Source: Hericium rajendrae (Eukaryota; Basidiomycota; Agaricomycetes; Russulales; Hericiaceae). From it: a stretch of 64,000 nt of DNA. Under the pieces are notes generated by a model. That model did no database searches. It worked only from the letters and a program-made list of their open reading frames with translations, and was not told the DNA's origin. The DNA lies in assembly GCA_033439255.1 (NCBI GenBank), contig CM065878.1:2418001-2482000 (forward strand), given 5' to 3'. This document shows positions 33,518 through 44,676 of this stretch, one piece after another (the stretch's first letter is position 1; each line of letters begins with the position of its first letter). The translations under genes were made by a program, and so were the position numbers.

Positions 33518-35867
33518 ATGTCTGACCCTCGGTTTGCTCGGTTCAAAACAGATCCCCGCTTTCGCCGACCCAAGAAGCACCAGTCAAAGGTAGTCGTTGA
33601 CGATCGCTTCAAGAGCATCTTTGAGGAGGGCGACAAAAAGGGCTTGAAGGGCAAGACCGGTGTGTCCACAGCTTGCGATCTATTCGTCTGATGAACATTC
33701 CCCCTTGCAGCGAAGCGCGTGGACAAGTATGGCCGTGCAGTATCCGATACCCACGAGAAAGACAACCTTCGGCGGTTCTACCGTCTTGAGGGTGAAGATG
33801 AGGATGAGGCAGTGAAGCCGAGTCCTGATTATGCTCGCGGCGCCGTCATGCTCGAGTCCTCGGATGAGGACGAAGATCAAGAGGAAGCCGATGATGATAG
33901 CGATGCTGGAGGCATTGTCGTCCTCGGAGTAGACAAGTCAAAGCCTATACGGGTCCCTGAACTCGATTCGGATGCGGAAATCGACTTGGACGAAGACAAT
34001 TTCGAAGATCTTGAAGCTCAAGCCGCCGCCTACTCGAAAAATGCAGACGAGGAAGAGCAGGATGAAGGGTCTCGCACGCGTAGGCTGGCCGTGGTCAATC
34101 TCGACTGGGATCATGTTCGCGCAATACATCTCTATAAAATATTTTCCTCCGTTGTTTCCCCACCTGCATCCGCCTCTGCGTCCTCAATGCGCGGTGGTCG
34201 ATCTCGCCCCACCGTGCGTGGTAAAGTCATCAGTGTCCGCGTCTATCCTAGTCAATTTGGCAAGGAGAGGATGGAGAAGGAAGAGAGGGAAGGCCCTCCC
34301 ATCGAGCGATTCAAGAAGAAGGTTGTGGAAGAGGAGGACGTCAATGAGACGAACATCTACACAACAGGAGACGCGGATGAATACGATGAAGATGCACTGA
34401 GGAACATATCAGCTCGAACGTCTTCGGTTGTCAAATAAGATGGCCAGCCGAAGAACCCGCTAAAACGCTACATTTAGTTATTACTACGCCATTGTAACAT
34501 GCGATTCCACAGAGACCGCGTCTTATCTCCATTCTGAACTACAAGACACGGAACTGGAGCGTTCAGCGAACTTATTCGATTTGAGTTTCGTCCCGAATGA
34601 CATGACATTCGATGAGGAACCACGGTGCGTCGCAACACACTTCTACAAGTTAAGCGTACTCATCTACTTGTCTCCAGAGATGAAGCCGTTGAAGCGCACC
34701 TCAATGATGACTATAGAGGCCTTGACTTCGTCACAGATGTACGTGGGCATCATTTGACCGTCATATGCTATGTGCTTATCGCTGTATTGCCCGACAGGTA
34801 TTGCGACACTCAAAAGTGAAGCTCACTTGGGACCAGGACGACCCTGAACGAGACCGTATTACACGACGCAAGATGACCAAGAAGGAGATGGAAGAGAACG
34901 ACTTCCGCGCGTATATCGCTTCATCATCCGAGTCTGAGTCGGAAACAGAAGAGATTGGCGGAAAACCGAAGAAGGCCCTGAAACGCGACCAGATACGTGC
35001 ATTGCTTCTAGGCGGCGGAGGGGACGACATACCCGAGGGCTGGGGCAGAGGAGACGACGAGGAGATGGAGGGCGATGTCGATATGGAGGTCACGTTTATG
35101 CCTGCGCTGAGTGGAGAGAAGGTGGATGAGGAAGAGACAACGCTCGAGAAGTATCAGCGAAAGATCAAGGACAAACGAAAGAAGCGGAAAGAAGAACTTA
35201 AAGAGAAGGACAAGGAGCTTGGAAGAAACCTGCAGAGGCCAAGGACGAATTTTTCGGGGACAGCGAGAGCGAGGGAAGTGCTGGCGAAAAGGTCGTGTCG
35301 AAGAAAGGGCGGTCGAAGAAGGGCAAGGACAAACAAACTGACGAGCCATCTTCACGAGTGCCTTCGACGAAAGAAGAGCTCGAGCTCCTGGTCGCGGCAG
35401 ATACCGCTGACACAGAGGCCAAGCACTTTAACATGAAGGCGGTCCTCAAGGCGGAGAAAGGCAAGAAGAAGGCGAGGCGGGGCAAGAAGGCCAAAGGCGA
35501 TGATGGTGGAGAGAACGAGCTGCAGGAGGACTTCGCCATCAACGTCAAGGACACGCGTTTCCAGGCCCTCCATGAGGACTACAACTTCGCTATTGACCCT
35601 AGCAACCCTCAGTATGTCGTATTTTTTATTTATGTTTGCTTCTGTCGATTGACGTCTTTCAACAGTTTCAAGAAAACGAAGGGGATGTCGGCGCTCTTGG
35701 ATGAGCGATCAAAACGAAAGCATCAAACGCACGGCGATCGTGAGACGACCGATGAGCGACAGACACCAAGCGCTATGGAAACGCAGAGTCTTGCAGGCTT
35801 GGTGGAGAGCGTGAAGAGAAAGAGTCACGTTCCTGAGGCCCCCGTCGGGAAACGCAGAAAATTATAG
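33518..35867 (+). CDS. ESF1: Pre-rRNA processing protein ESF1
   Basis: Nucleolar factor needed for 18S rRNA maturation. The N-terminus is MSDPRFARFKTDPRFRRPKK with VDDRFKSIFEE. Acidic stretches (ESSDEDEDQEEADDDSD) follow. The central conserved part has RRLAVVNLDWDHVRAIHLYK, GKVISVRVYPSQFGKERM, YYYAIVTCDSTETASYLHSE and FDLSFVPNDMTFDEEPRDEA. Then come VKLTWDQDDPERDRITRRKM, DFRAYIASSSESESETEE and LLLGGGGDDIPEGW. The C-terminus has DTRFQALHEDYNFAIDPSNP, HFKKTKGMSALLDERSKR and a basic GKRRKL end. Two frameshifts interrupt it: one extra base near 34405 (restores LRKYQLERL) and one missing A near 35223 (restores ELGKKPAEAKDEFFG). Confidence 0.9.
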
Positions 35868-36081
35868 CACTATCTTGTTAATATCAGTGATCATTTTGCC
35901 ATCGTACCGTTGCTGCAGCGGTATGACTTCATCTGAACAAAGTGAGAAGACCAGTCGCTGTGTGTCAAGGGAAGGCTGGACATATGGCATAAGCTATAGC
36001 AATGGTAGGAAATACATGAAATTGAATACGCATTGAAATGATACACGCCTGATAGATTACCGTTACATTGAAAATACATAT

Positions 36082-36980
36082 TTATGAAATCTTCGCATTT
36101 GAGAAGTCCAACTCAGGATGAGCGTCCTGGAACTTCTTCAAGGCCTAGAAAAGAAGAGTAAATACAATATATCGGCAGTTTCGGACGAAAGAGCTAACCT
36201 CCTGTTTCTTCAGTTCGTCTGAAGTGGGCTTTCCCATTTGCTATTGACGCGATGAGATTCTTCATGAAGGTGACATTACAGTAAGCTCACCTTCTGCTGG
36301 TTGTCGAACTGCGCCGAATGCTTTAGCAGTCGGATACCATGCAGAACGAAGCGAACGCACCATCATTTTCTCCACCATTCCTCTAAGAAGCAACACCATA
36401 AGCAGAGAACACGCATAGCGAAGAGCGTGTACCTACCTAGTCTCGCCATCAAGGTCGCTCAGCTTGCTATTTTCCGGCGTGATCTTCTTCGTGTCGATCT
36501 TCGGATGATGGGTGAGGACGTTCTCCCACCACTGCATCTTGTTGACCTTCTCAAGGTGGATATCGACGAACTGCTGGTCCTCTATGACAGGAAATAAGAA
36601 GAGAATCGTATGTGACAAACAAAACACGAACCGAGGGTCCAAGTGCTATCTTCGAGCTTGATGTCCTTACAAAGCTCGCCCGCCATGATGGGCTCTTTGC
36701 CTTTCAGCCCGACACTCAGCTTCTTCTTCTGAAGAACGACGTTAAGATCCCTGGCACGCGTTCCCTTGGGCACTGGGACCCGGACATCTACTTCATGCAG
36801 CTCCTGCTTCCAGGTGTAGGGGAGTGCTGCACAGATATAGTATTAATGCATGCGCGAGCCAATGGTCAAAAGGAACACCGTACCTGCTTGCTCTGCTTCT
36901 TCTCGGGCACGATCTTCCTTATCGCGTACTTCCCTCTGCTCTGGCGTGAGCTTGTCATAATCATCTTCTGCGGTGGCCAT
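36082..36980 (-). CDS. NUDC: Nuclear movement protein NudC
   Basis: CS/p23-like domain co-chaperone acting with dynein and the LIS1 pathway in nuclear migration. The start at 36980 gives [20 protein letters not shown] and a charged helix. The CS domain reads [79 protein letters not shown] and [20 protein letters not shown]. The tail is assembled from small exons: MVEKMM, an 18-base exon [19 protein letters not shown], and [20 protein letters not shown]. All junctions are GT-AG and in frame; no frameshift is needed. It shares a 230-base divergent promoter with the SUMO ligase gene. Confidence 0.9.
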
Positions 36981-37212
36981 GGCTGAACGAAACAGATGTA
37001 AGCGAACGCGATGTGGAGAGCGCGTCAATCGGGAATCATCGACAACGGTGAGCGTGAGAGAGCTCACGTGGGCGCGGGCCAAAGCTGTTTGCGTCTGTGT
37101 TTTGCGAGGAACACTCCGCCTCTATTCACTCGACCTCCTGCCTGCTCTGTTTTGTCTCTGTTCTGTTGTGTATTTCTCCGCAAACTCTGCTTGGTTCATA
37201 CAGTGGTATGCA

Positions 37213-39734
37213 ATGTCGGCCGCAGACCCTTGGGCCGACTTCGAGGTGCGCTTCTTCACAATTCTCAGCTTGTAGGAGGTTATCAATTGCTCGGGCGCGG
37301 GGCTAGACTTTGAAGGCCAGCGTCAGGCATAACACCGTAGCGCGCCTTCAGCAGATAATCATCGGCATCAATGATTCGTGCACATCTATGCTCAGCAAGT
37401 CGGGCAAGAAGCAAGAGCTCATCGACCGGATTATCCACATTATCACGGACTGGAAGATGGCCAACAACGTGGAAAAGTGGAATAAGGCGCGGGCAGTCTT
37501 CTACCAGGTGCGGAACTCCGGCATGTAAGTCCCGATTCTCTGCTTCTTTGATGACATGCGGTCTGTGGCAACTCTCTGTATCCTCCTCCATTTCCATCGT
37601 ATATTAGACGATGCATCGTTTCAATAGAGTTGCTTACACTTATGACCACCTCCTTAGGTACTCTTCGAGCGCGAGCACCGGTGTCGCGGCGTTTACTGCC
37701 TCAACTTATCCCACCGCCACGCAGACAAAGCCATACATGGGAGCGACGGTCGCGAGCAGCAACGTTCCTCGCTATGATCCCTTTACCAGCCCTCGAAAGC
37801 CTTCTCTCCCGTCTACCTCCACCATCCCTGCGCCCAAGCCCTGTAAGCAATTCACGTCGTCCGCGTCTAAGAGCGTGGATCTCATTGATGACCACAGCTA
37901 TCCGCTTCAAGCCATCGCCGTTCTACAAAGTAGTTGAGATGGTGTCCAATCTAGTTGAATGTCCAGGTAATTGTTCGCATTTATTTGACGGGACGCGTCC
38001 CCTTGCTAATTCGAGGTGATCGTTTCTCATCAGAGTCGACCAGTGCCACCGATCGGCGTCAGTCTACTTTAACGTTCACTTTGACCCCCGAGCACCACAA
38101 GATACTTTGCATCGCCGGGTACGCCACATTTTTGCATAAATATCGCGAACGATGCATTCTGACGCAGAGCAGCTGCCGACACCAGTTGCGGCTGTACTGC
38201 ACGTCGTCGTCATACTATGCCCTTGGACGCACGACCACGAACCTTTGCCCTATCGAATTTCCTCCGACTTGCGAAGTGCGCATAAATGGATTGCAGATTA
38301 ACGCGAACATGAAGGGCCTGAAGAAGAAGCCTGGTACGGCTCCTCCAGCGGACCTCACCAGATTCTATCGCAATATTGGACAGAATCGCCTGGAGATGGT
38401 ATACGTGAACAGCCAAGCTCCTCAAGGCCAGCCACCTCCGCCTCCGAAGGTAATAGCAACTCCAAACAGCTGCGCCAGTAATCTGATTTCCTTTTATAGA
38501 AATATTACATGGCCGTCATGCTTGTTGAAGTAACGACCACCGAAGAGCTCATTGAGAGACTAAAGAAGGGGAAATTTAGAAGCAGTGCAGACATCGTCGC
38601 GAACAGTATGTCACCTTCATTCTTCTTGGCTCGCTTATCTAATGTCTCCTGTTCTTATTCAGTGAAAGCAAGCATTTCAGACGACGATGACATCATTGCT
38701 GGGCCACAAACAATGTCGCTGAAATGTCCTGTATGTAATTCTGGCACATCCGTCACTCCTGCTTTTATTGACACCTGTCCAGTTGAGCTATATGCGTATC
38801 GTAACCCCTTGTCGATCCGTTCACTGTGTGCATCCATCGTGCTTCGACGCGACGTCGTGGCTATGCATCAACGAACAGACGACCACATGGATGTGCCCAA
38901 TATGCGAGAAAGCCATAACCTATGATGAATTGATCGTTGATGGGTCGGGCATCATTTTATTGTCGTCTTCCTGCAGACACTGACAGGTTTATTAGGTATT
39001 TTGAGGAAATATTGAAAGCGACCCCCGACAGCGTGGAGGACGTCGTGGTTGAAGTAGACGGCGAGTGGCATACTTCCGACAACAAATACGGCTCTGCAAG
39101 TTGGAAAGCAAGTCACGTAACGGCGCCCCCAACCACAGTATCTCCGTCGCGCAGTCCGTCGAGAGCTCTCGCCAGTAGCTCAGCGGGGCCAAAAGCTGAT
39201 GTCGAAATCTTTGAATTGGATTCCGACGACGACGATGAAGGACGGGTAAACAGGGAGCTGTCGCCCTCGTGGCGCGCTCAGTCGTCGATGTTATCTCAGC
39301 CGCCTGATTCACAGGTCATCGACTTGACCGGCGATTCGGATGATGAAGAGCCGGTGCCTGTCAGGCCGACGAAGCGGAAGGCTGTTGATGATGTGCCGTC
39401 GCCTACGGAGCAGATTTGGAAGAAGTCGCGTGTGGACCCCCCGCCGTCTACGGTGATGAGGAGCTTCAATGGTAATGTCAACACTTCTGCCTCCGCGTCG
39501 TCTCCCAGTGGTAGTAATATTGGCGCAAGACCGTCTCATTTGAACGGTGTACCTTCTCAGCTCTCGCCATCCAACACCCCGCAACCCTCCTCGACATATC
39601 CTAATGTATCGTTTGCACCGCCGTACATCATGCCCTATTATTCGACACCGAACTCCACACTACCCTCCCGCGAGATGACCGAGGCATTCAATCGCGCATA
39701 CATCGACCGTGCTGCACCACGTTGGCCCTCATAG
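37213..39734 (+). CDS. SIZ1: SIZ/PIAS-type E3 SUMO-protein ligase
   Basis: Nuclear SUMO ligase. A SAP-like DNA-binding helix pair near the N-terminus reads VARLQQIIIGINDSCTSM and LSKSGKKQELIDRIIHIITD. The PINIT domain includes IRFKPSPFYKVVEMVSNLVE, STLTFTLTPEHHKIL, ICEVRINGLQIN-type residues and NIGQNRLEMVYVN. The SP-RING (MIZ) zinc finger follows: MSLKCPLSYMRIVTPCRSVH, CVHPSCFDATSWLCINEQ, TTTWMCPICEKAITYDELIV; the Cys/His ligands are all present. The C-terminus has two strong SUMO-interaction motifs with acidic flanks (VEIFELDSDDDDE, VIDLTGDSDDEE). The first exon is short (MSAADPWADFE). Splice sites are GT-AG; no frameshift was noticed. Confidence 0.88.
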
Positions 39735-40204
39735 CAAAGCATGGCTGTTACTTGACGGGGTAGATGGCTCCATACTATTTTTTTCGGATTTGTGGTTTTG
39801 TACATTGGTATTAGTCTCTGGTACATTTCGTAATGTTCTTGCTGTATACGAGAGGAAGAGAATGTGAAGTTGTAATACAGTAGCATTGCAAGTCATCAAC
39901 GCGACGTGAACGCGTCAAACATGGAGCGGCGGCAACATCGCCATGGCCATTGGCCAGCTTTCGCGTGTTTCATGCGCTGGCGTGTGCGGACAGAAAATTA
40001 TGGCACAGCCCACACCGTCACACCGAAGAGCCAATGAGGAGCTCGGGCCGAGTGACAGCAATTCGGCGCAGAGCGGAGATAGGGTCAAATCGGAATTGGC
40101 CGTGGCCTTTATGTGCCCGCAAACTTTTTCGGAGCGTCCCCATCCCACTCTCTCCCATCACCACTCAGTCCTCCTCCTCCCCTTCCTCCTTTCCATCTTC
40201 TAAA
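39735..40204. promoter_or_regulatory. ADP/ATP carrier promoter with long pyrimidine tract
   Basis: About 470 bases. The last 60 or so before the ATG (about 40136-40200) are an almost pure C/T tract broken by few purines, a feature of strongly expressed fungal genes and often the start-site region. Upstream is GC-rich sequence without a recognised gene. Confidence 0.45.
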
Positions 40205-41557
40205 ATGGCCGAGGTTAAGAAGGTCAAGTCCCCCAGGGACTTCGCGAGTGCGCATCGTTCCACCTCCTCTGAGCGAGCTGCTAGCTCGCTATGTTGGTTC
40301 ATGACCGCTGACCTGGCACTTTTCAACAGTCGACTTCATGATGGGTGGTGTTTCCGCTGTAAGTATCATAACTCACGCGACCTCTGCTGTCATCTTAACG
40401 TCTTTTCCTCCGTAGGCCGTCGCCAAGACGTCAGCTGCCCCCATTGAGCGTATCAAGCTCCTGGTCCAGAACCAGGATGAGATGGTATGTGCAGTCATCG
40501 CCATTCTGCAATGTTCTTTTCTCAATTGCATTCATTTTACTTCCAGATCAAGCAGGGTCGTCTCTCCCACCCGTATAAGGGTGTCACGGATTGCTTTGCT
40601 CGTACCTACAAGGACGAGGGTATTCTTTCGCTTTGGCGTGGTAACACCGCCAACGTGATTCGTTACTTCCCGACGCAGGCGTTGAACTTTGCCTTCAGTG
40701 TGTACCACTTGCTTGTTATGTTTGGATTGTTCTGACGTGGCACACAGAGGACTACTTTAAGTCCTGTTCGGTTTCAAAAAGTCCGAGGGTTACTGGAAAT
40801 GGTTCGGTGGCAACGTCGCCTCCGGTGGTGCTGCTGGTGCCTCTTCCCTGCTGTTTGTCTACTCTCTCGACTACGCCCGTACGCGTCTCGCGAACGACGC
40901 CAAGTCCGCCAAGGGAGGAGGAGGCCGCCAGTTCAACGGCCTGGTCGATGTCTACAAAAAGACCCTTGCCAGCGACGGTATTGCCGGTCTTTACCGTGGC
41001 TTTGTCCCATCGGTCGTTGGTATCATCGTGTACCGTGGTCTCTACTTCGGTGTCTACGACTCGCTCAGTACGTCTTGCTGGTGGCACCTGTTTGTATCTA
41101 TTCTTAACACCGTTCTTCCGCAGAGCCCGTTGTTCTCGTCGGTGCTCTTGAGGGCTCGTTCATGGCGTCCTTCCTCCTCGGTTGGGGTGTTACCATCGGT
41201 GCTGGCCTGGCTTCTTACCCTCTGGACACTATCCGTCGTCGCATGATGATGACGTCCGGTGGTACCCAGCACTACAAGTCGATGTTCGATGCCGGCTCTC
41301 AGGTATGCAGTGCATATATCTGAATTTAATCTGGCTCTGACCGTGATTTGTAGATCATTGCGAAGGAGGGTGCCCGCTCTCTTTTCAAGGGTGCTGGTGC
41401 CAACATTCTTCGTGGTGTTGCTGGTGCTGGTGTTCTGTCGCTCTACGACAAGCTCCAGGCTGTCATGTTCGGCAAGGTCTACTCCGGTGGTAAGTAATTT
41501 CCAGTTGTGACTGTTTGAGTCGATGTTGATGACGGTTTGTCCACAGGATCTGGCTAA
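40205..41557 (+). CDS. AAC: Mitochondrial ADP/ATP carrier
   Basis: Inner-membrane carrier exchanging cytosolic ADP for matrix ATP. The three repeats of the mitochondrial carrier family are visible: [36 protein letters not shown] and [16 protein letters not shown], each Px[DE]xx[KR]. The last is RRRMMM, the hallmark of ADP/ATP carriers. Other blocks are [53 protein letters not shown] and [16 protein letters not shown]. About seven short introns. One C is missing near 40763, where TCCTGTT should encode [15 protein letters not shown]. Length is normal at about 310 residues. Confidence 0.95.
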
Positions 41558-42011
41558 ACGGTTAGACCTGTAGATGGTTGAGGTGTTTTGGAGCATTGTC
41601 CGCCGCATTTTTATTCTGTTGTCATGACGTGGTTCCTGGTTTCGGCTTCCAATAGACCCTTTGATTATATCTCTCCCTATTGTCGTACTCCATACACCCT
41701 GGGTCGGGACTTAATGTCCTCTATTGCGAAGAATTATATACGAATCATAGCCCATCATGTTCTAGAATGCGTATTGAGTTGTGCGGTTTATACCCCTTTC
41801 GCGTGATGGAAAACATAGAATTTGTCTTCCGTGTCCATAAGCCTCTATGTTGCCCTCGAGATATATCATGGCGAAAGGAGCTGGTGTTCATGGGTCAATG
41901 GACCGTATGTAGCGTTGTTTAAAGCTCTTGATTTCTGCCGACAAACTATGCCTCTTGTCGTCGTACTAAAACTAATCATCAATCTACGTTTGACTTGCAA
42001 TCTCATGATCC
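41558..42011. other. Intergenic region AAC to IRC3
   Basis: About 450 bases: AAC 3-prime end followed by the IRC3 promoter. No further gene or repeat was recognised. Confidence 0.35.
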
Positions 42012-44610
42012 ATGCCATGGTGGTGCTTTCGACGTTTGGGCGCCCAGGCTATAAAACGACATTACACCAGATACTCAACAACTGCGACTAGTACTAGCGG
42101 CGTGGTCCTGCGGCCGTATCAAGAGACCTGCCTAGATGCATGCTTGGATGCGTTGAAGAGCGGCTGCTCGAGGATCGGAGTGTCTCTACCCACAGGCTCT
42201 GGCAAGACTGCAGTCTTCATTTCGCTTCTGTCCCGACTCTCCCCTCCCTCTGTCCCTGGCGCGAAAAGTTCGCTGATCATTGTCAACAACATCGAGTTGG
42301 TGAAGCAAGCGGCCTTGCAGGCGAAGAGAATCCGACCGGATTGGCTTGTCGAAATCGAGCAGGGCGTCAGACATGCGACTGGTTTGGCTGATGTGTACGT
42401 TCTCTGGTCTTGGTGGAATATATGCATTGACTGAAATTTATGCATACATAGGACCGTAGCTACATATCAGACTCTTCTGCGATCTGACCGGCTTTCCAAG
42501 TTCAACCCAAAGTTGCTGCAAGCTGTAATCGTTGACGAAGCGCACCACGCTGCTGCACCCTCGTGAGTCTGACGTTCTTCAGCAATCTGAACTCTGTATT
42601 CATTGCGATGATTTTCCTAGATATCGCCGGATTCTGTCCTACTTCAACTCCGAGATTCAAAGTCCCGAGTCTACCACAGAACACCCGATTTCCAACCCTC
42701 CTATCGTCCCAATTATCGGATTCTCAGCTACTTTCAGCAGACACGATGGTCTGGCGCTCGGATCCGTCTTTGAGAAGATAGTGTACCACCAGGATTTTCT
42801 GCAGATGGTGAAAGACCAATGGTGAGTCGCCCCGAAATGACCGAAATGACCGAAATGACGCTATCACACCCATGGAAACGTTGTCCAGGCTCTGCAACGT
42901 GCGCTTCACGACAGTCCGAGCGAACCTGAATCTCAAGAACGTCACCATCAATTCGCGGACAGGCGACTTTCAGGCCTCCAGTCTGGCCCATGTGATGAAC
43001 ACGGAGACGGTGAACAATCTTGTCGTCCAGACTTGGCTCGACAGAGCCGGTGTGTATAAACGCAGTGGGTCATGTTTGCCATGTATTTTACTCATCCCAC
43101 GTTAGGTGACAGGAAGTCAACACTCGTGTTCTGTGTGAACGTCGCCCATGTGCGTGCGTTGACGAGAGTGTTTCAATCTGCTGGCATCGATGCTCGGTAT
43201 CTCTACTCGGGCACGCCGGTTGCAGAACGTCACGCCTTAATCGAGGGCTTCAAGAAAGGCGAATTTCCCGTACTTGTTAATTGCGGTATGCATTGAGTCA
43301 TTGGAGAAGGCGATGTAATTTGAAGTGTGTCACAGCGATCTTGACGGAAGGGACAGACATTCCCAATGTCGATTGTGTGTTAGTAGCACGGCCTACTCGC
43401 TCCAGGAATATCTTTGCGCAGATCGTAAGATCTAAATTTCGCCCATATATGCATTCTATCTTATATAATTGTTTGCAGATTGGCCGAGGAATGCGACTTT
43501 CTCCTGACACTGGGAAGGAGGACTGCATGGTCATCGACTTTGTGGATATCATAAATCGGGTACCGGGGATGTGTGCACCCCGACTCTGTTTGGGCTTGAT
43601 CCTCATGCGATTGTGGATGGTGAGTTGTTCAGCGTACTGGGAAATGAATCGCGCTCATATGAAGTTGCAGATGCTAGCACCGAGGAGCTTGAAGAACGCG
43701 CGCTGAAGGTCGACATCGCTTCGGAGGGCGGGCTGCCCATCGAGGACAGTCGTCCTGATGTACCAGAACCGACCTCTGTAACATATGTCGATTACGATGA
43801 TCCATTTTCCTTGGTCAAACACGCTTCAAGCACCCCAACTCACATTAGCCAAATAAGCCGAAATGCCTGGGTCAGCTGTGGGGACGACATCTACGTTCTT
43901 GAATGCATTGGCAAAGGGCACATCCGCATTCAGCCTGGCGACAAGGGTATGTCCTATATCCTATACACCCTGCGATAACCATCTTCTGACGAATAATCCT
44001 GCCGAAGATGGTGAAAAGCACTTCGAGGCTCATTTCGCTCCGTCTGTCCCTTTCGGGACTGCGAAGGCCATGAACTTGTCTCCCTTCCGCACAAATCGGC
44101 ATGTTCTCACCGCTGCAACCCTGTTGGATGCAGTGCACGGGTGTGATACCTACGCCGAGCAGAAAGTTATGAAAGGCGGGATAGCCATGGGGCAAGTGCT
44201 TATCTGTTTGTCTCGTCGGCTGGGCTAATGTGGTCATCAGACTCCTCCGAACGGCCAAGTGGAGAAAGGCCGCTGCCACTAACGGCCAGAAATCATTCAT
44301 CTCCAAGAGATGGGGTATTCACGTTCAGCAGACTAAAGGTCTCAACGGCACTTTCGATGCCGAATTTCCCGATAGGATAGCGTCCTTGAGCAAAGGCGAG
44401 GCCGCCACTATCATCACGCGGTTGAAACATGGCGCAGAGGTGATGGTCTATCGGTTCCTAATGCGTCTTTGCGATACTCACCGAACGTCTAGTCCCGATA
44501 TGCAAAGAAGTTACAGGCAATACGTAGAACGGACACATCGAAAGCGAAAGAGAAGAGCAGGCAAGCTCGAGAGCGGGTTCAAGTTGGACCATTACCTGTA
44601 TAGAGTGTGA
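42012..44610 (+). CDS. IRC3: Mitochondrial SF2 helicase IRC3
   Basis: Branched-DNA helicase maintaining the mitochondrial genome. The N-terminus [20 protein letters not shown] is basic and suits import. Helicase motifs: [36 protein letters not shown] (motif I), [20 protein letters not shown] (DEAH, motif II), [17 protein letters not shown] (motif III), [59 protein letters not shown] (motif VI). The C-terminal region ([40 protein letters not shown]) is that seen in fungal IRC3. A missing base near 43570 must be supplied to read [18 protein letters not shown] 9-base repeat sits in one intron. Confidence 0.9.
42832..42858. repeat. Three copies of a 9-base repeat in an IRC3 intron
   Basis: The unit CCGAAATGA occurs three times head to tail, just after the donor of the intron following VKDQW. 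Likely polymorphic; no known function. Confidence 0.8.
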
Positions 44611-44676
44611 TTCACGGCTCTTTACTGACACGAATATCAGTTGTAGCGTTATATTAATCCCATACCAAGCCCTAAT

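Noticed and set aside
35080-35340. Basic, Arg/Lys-rich alternative frame in ESF1
   Set aside because: It arises from the one-base loss near 35223. Correcting it restores the acidic, Lys-rich ESF1 sequence.
36612-36986. 124-codon plus-strand frame over NudC
   Set aside because: Shadow of NudC exons on the other strand.
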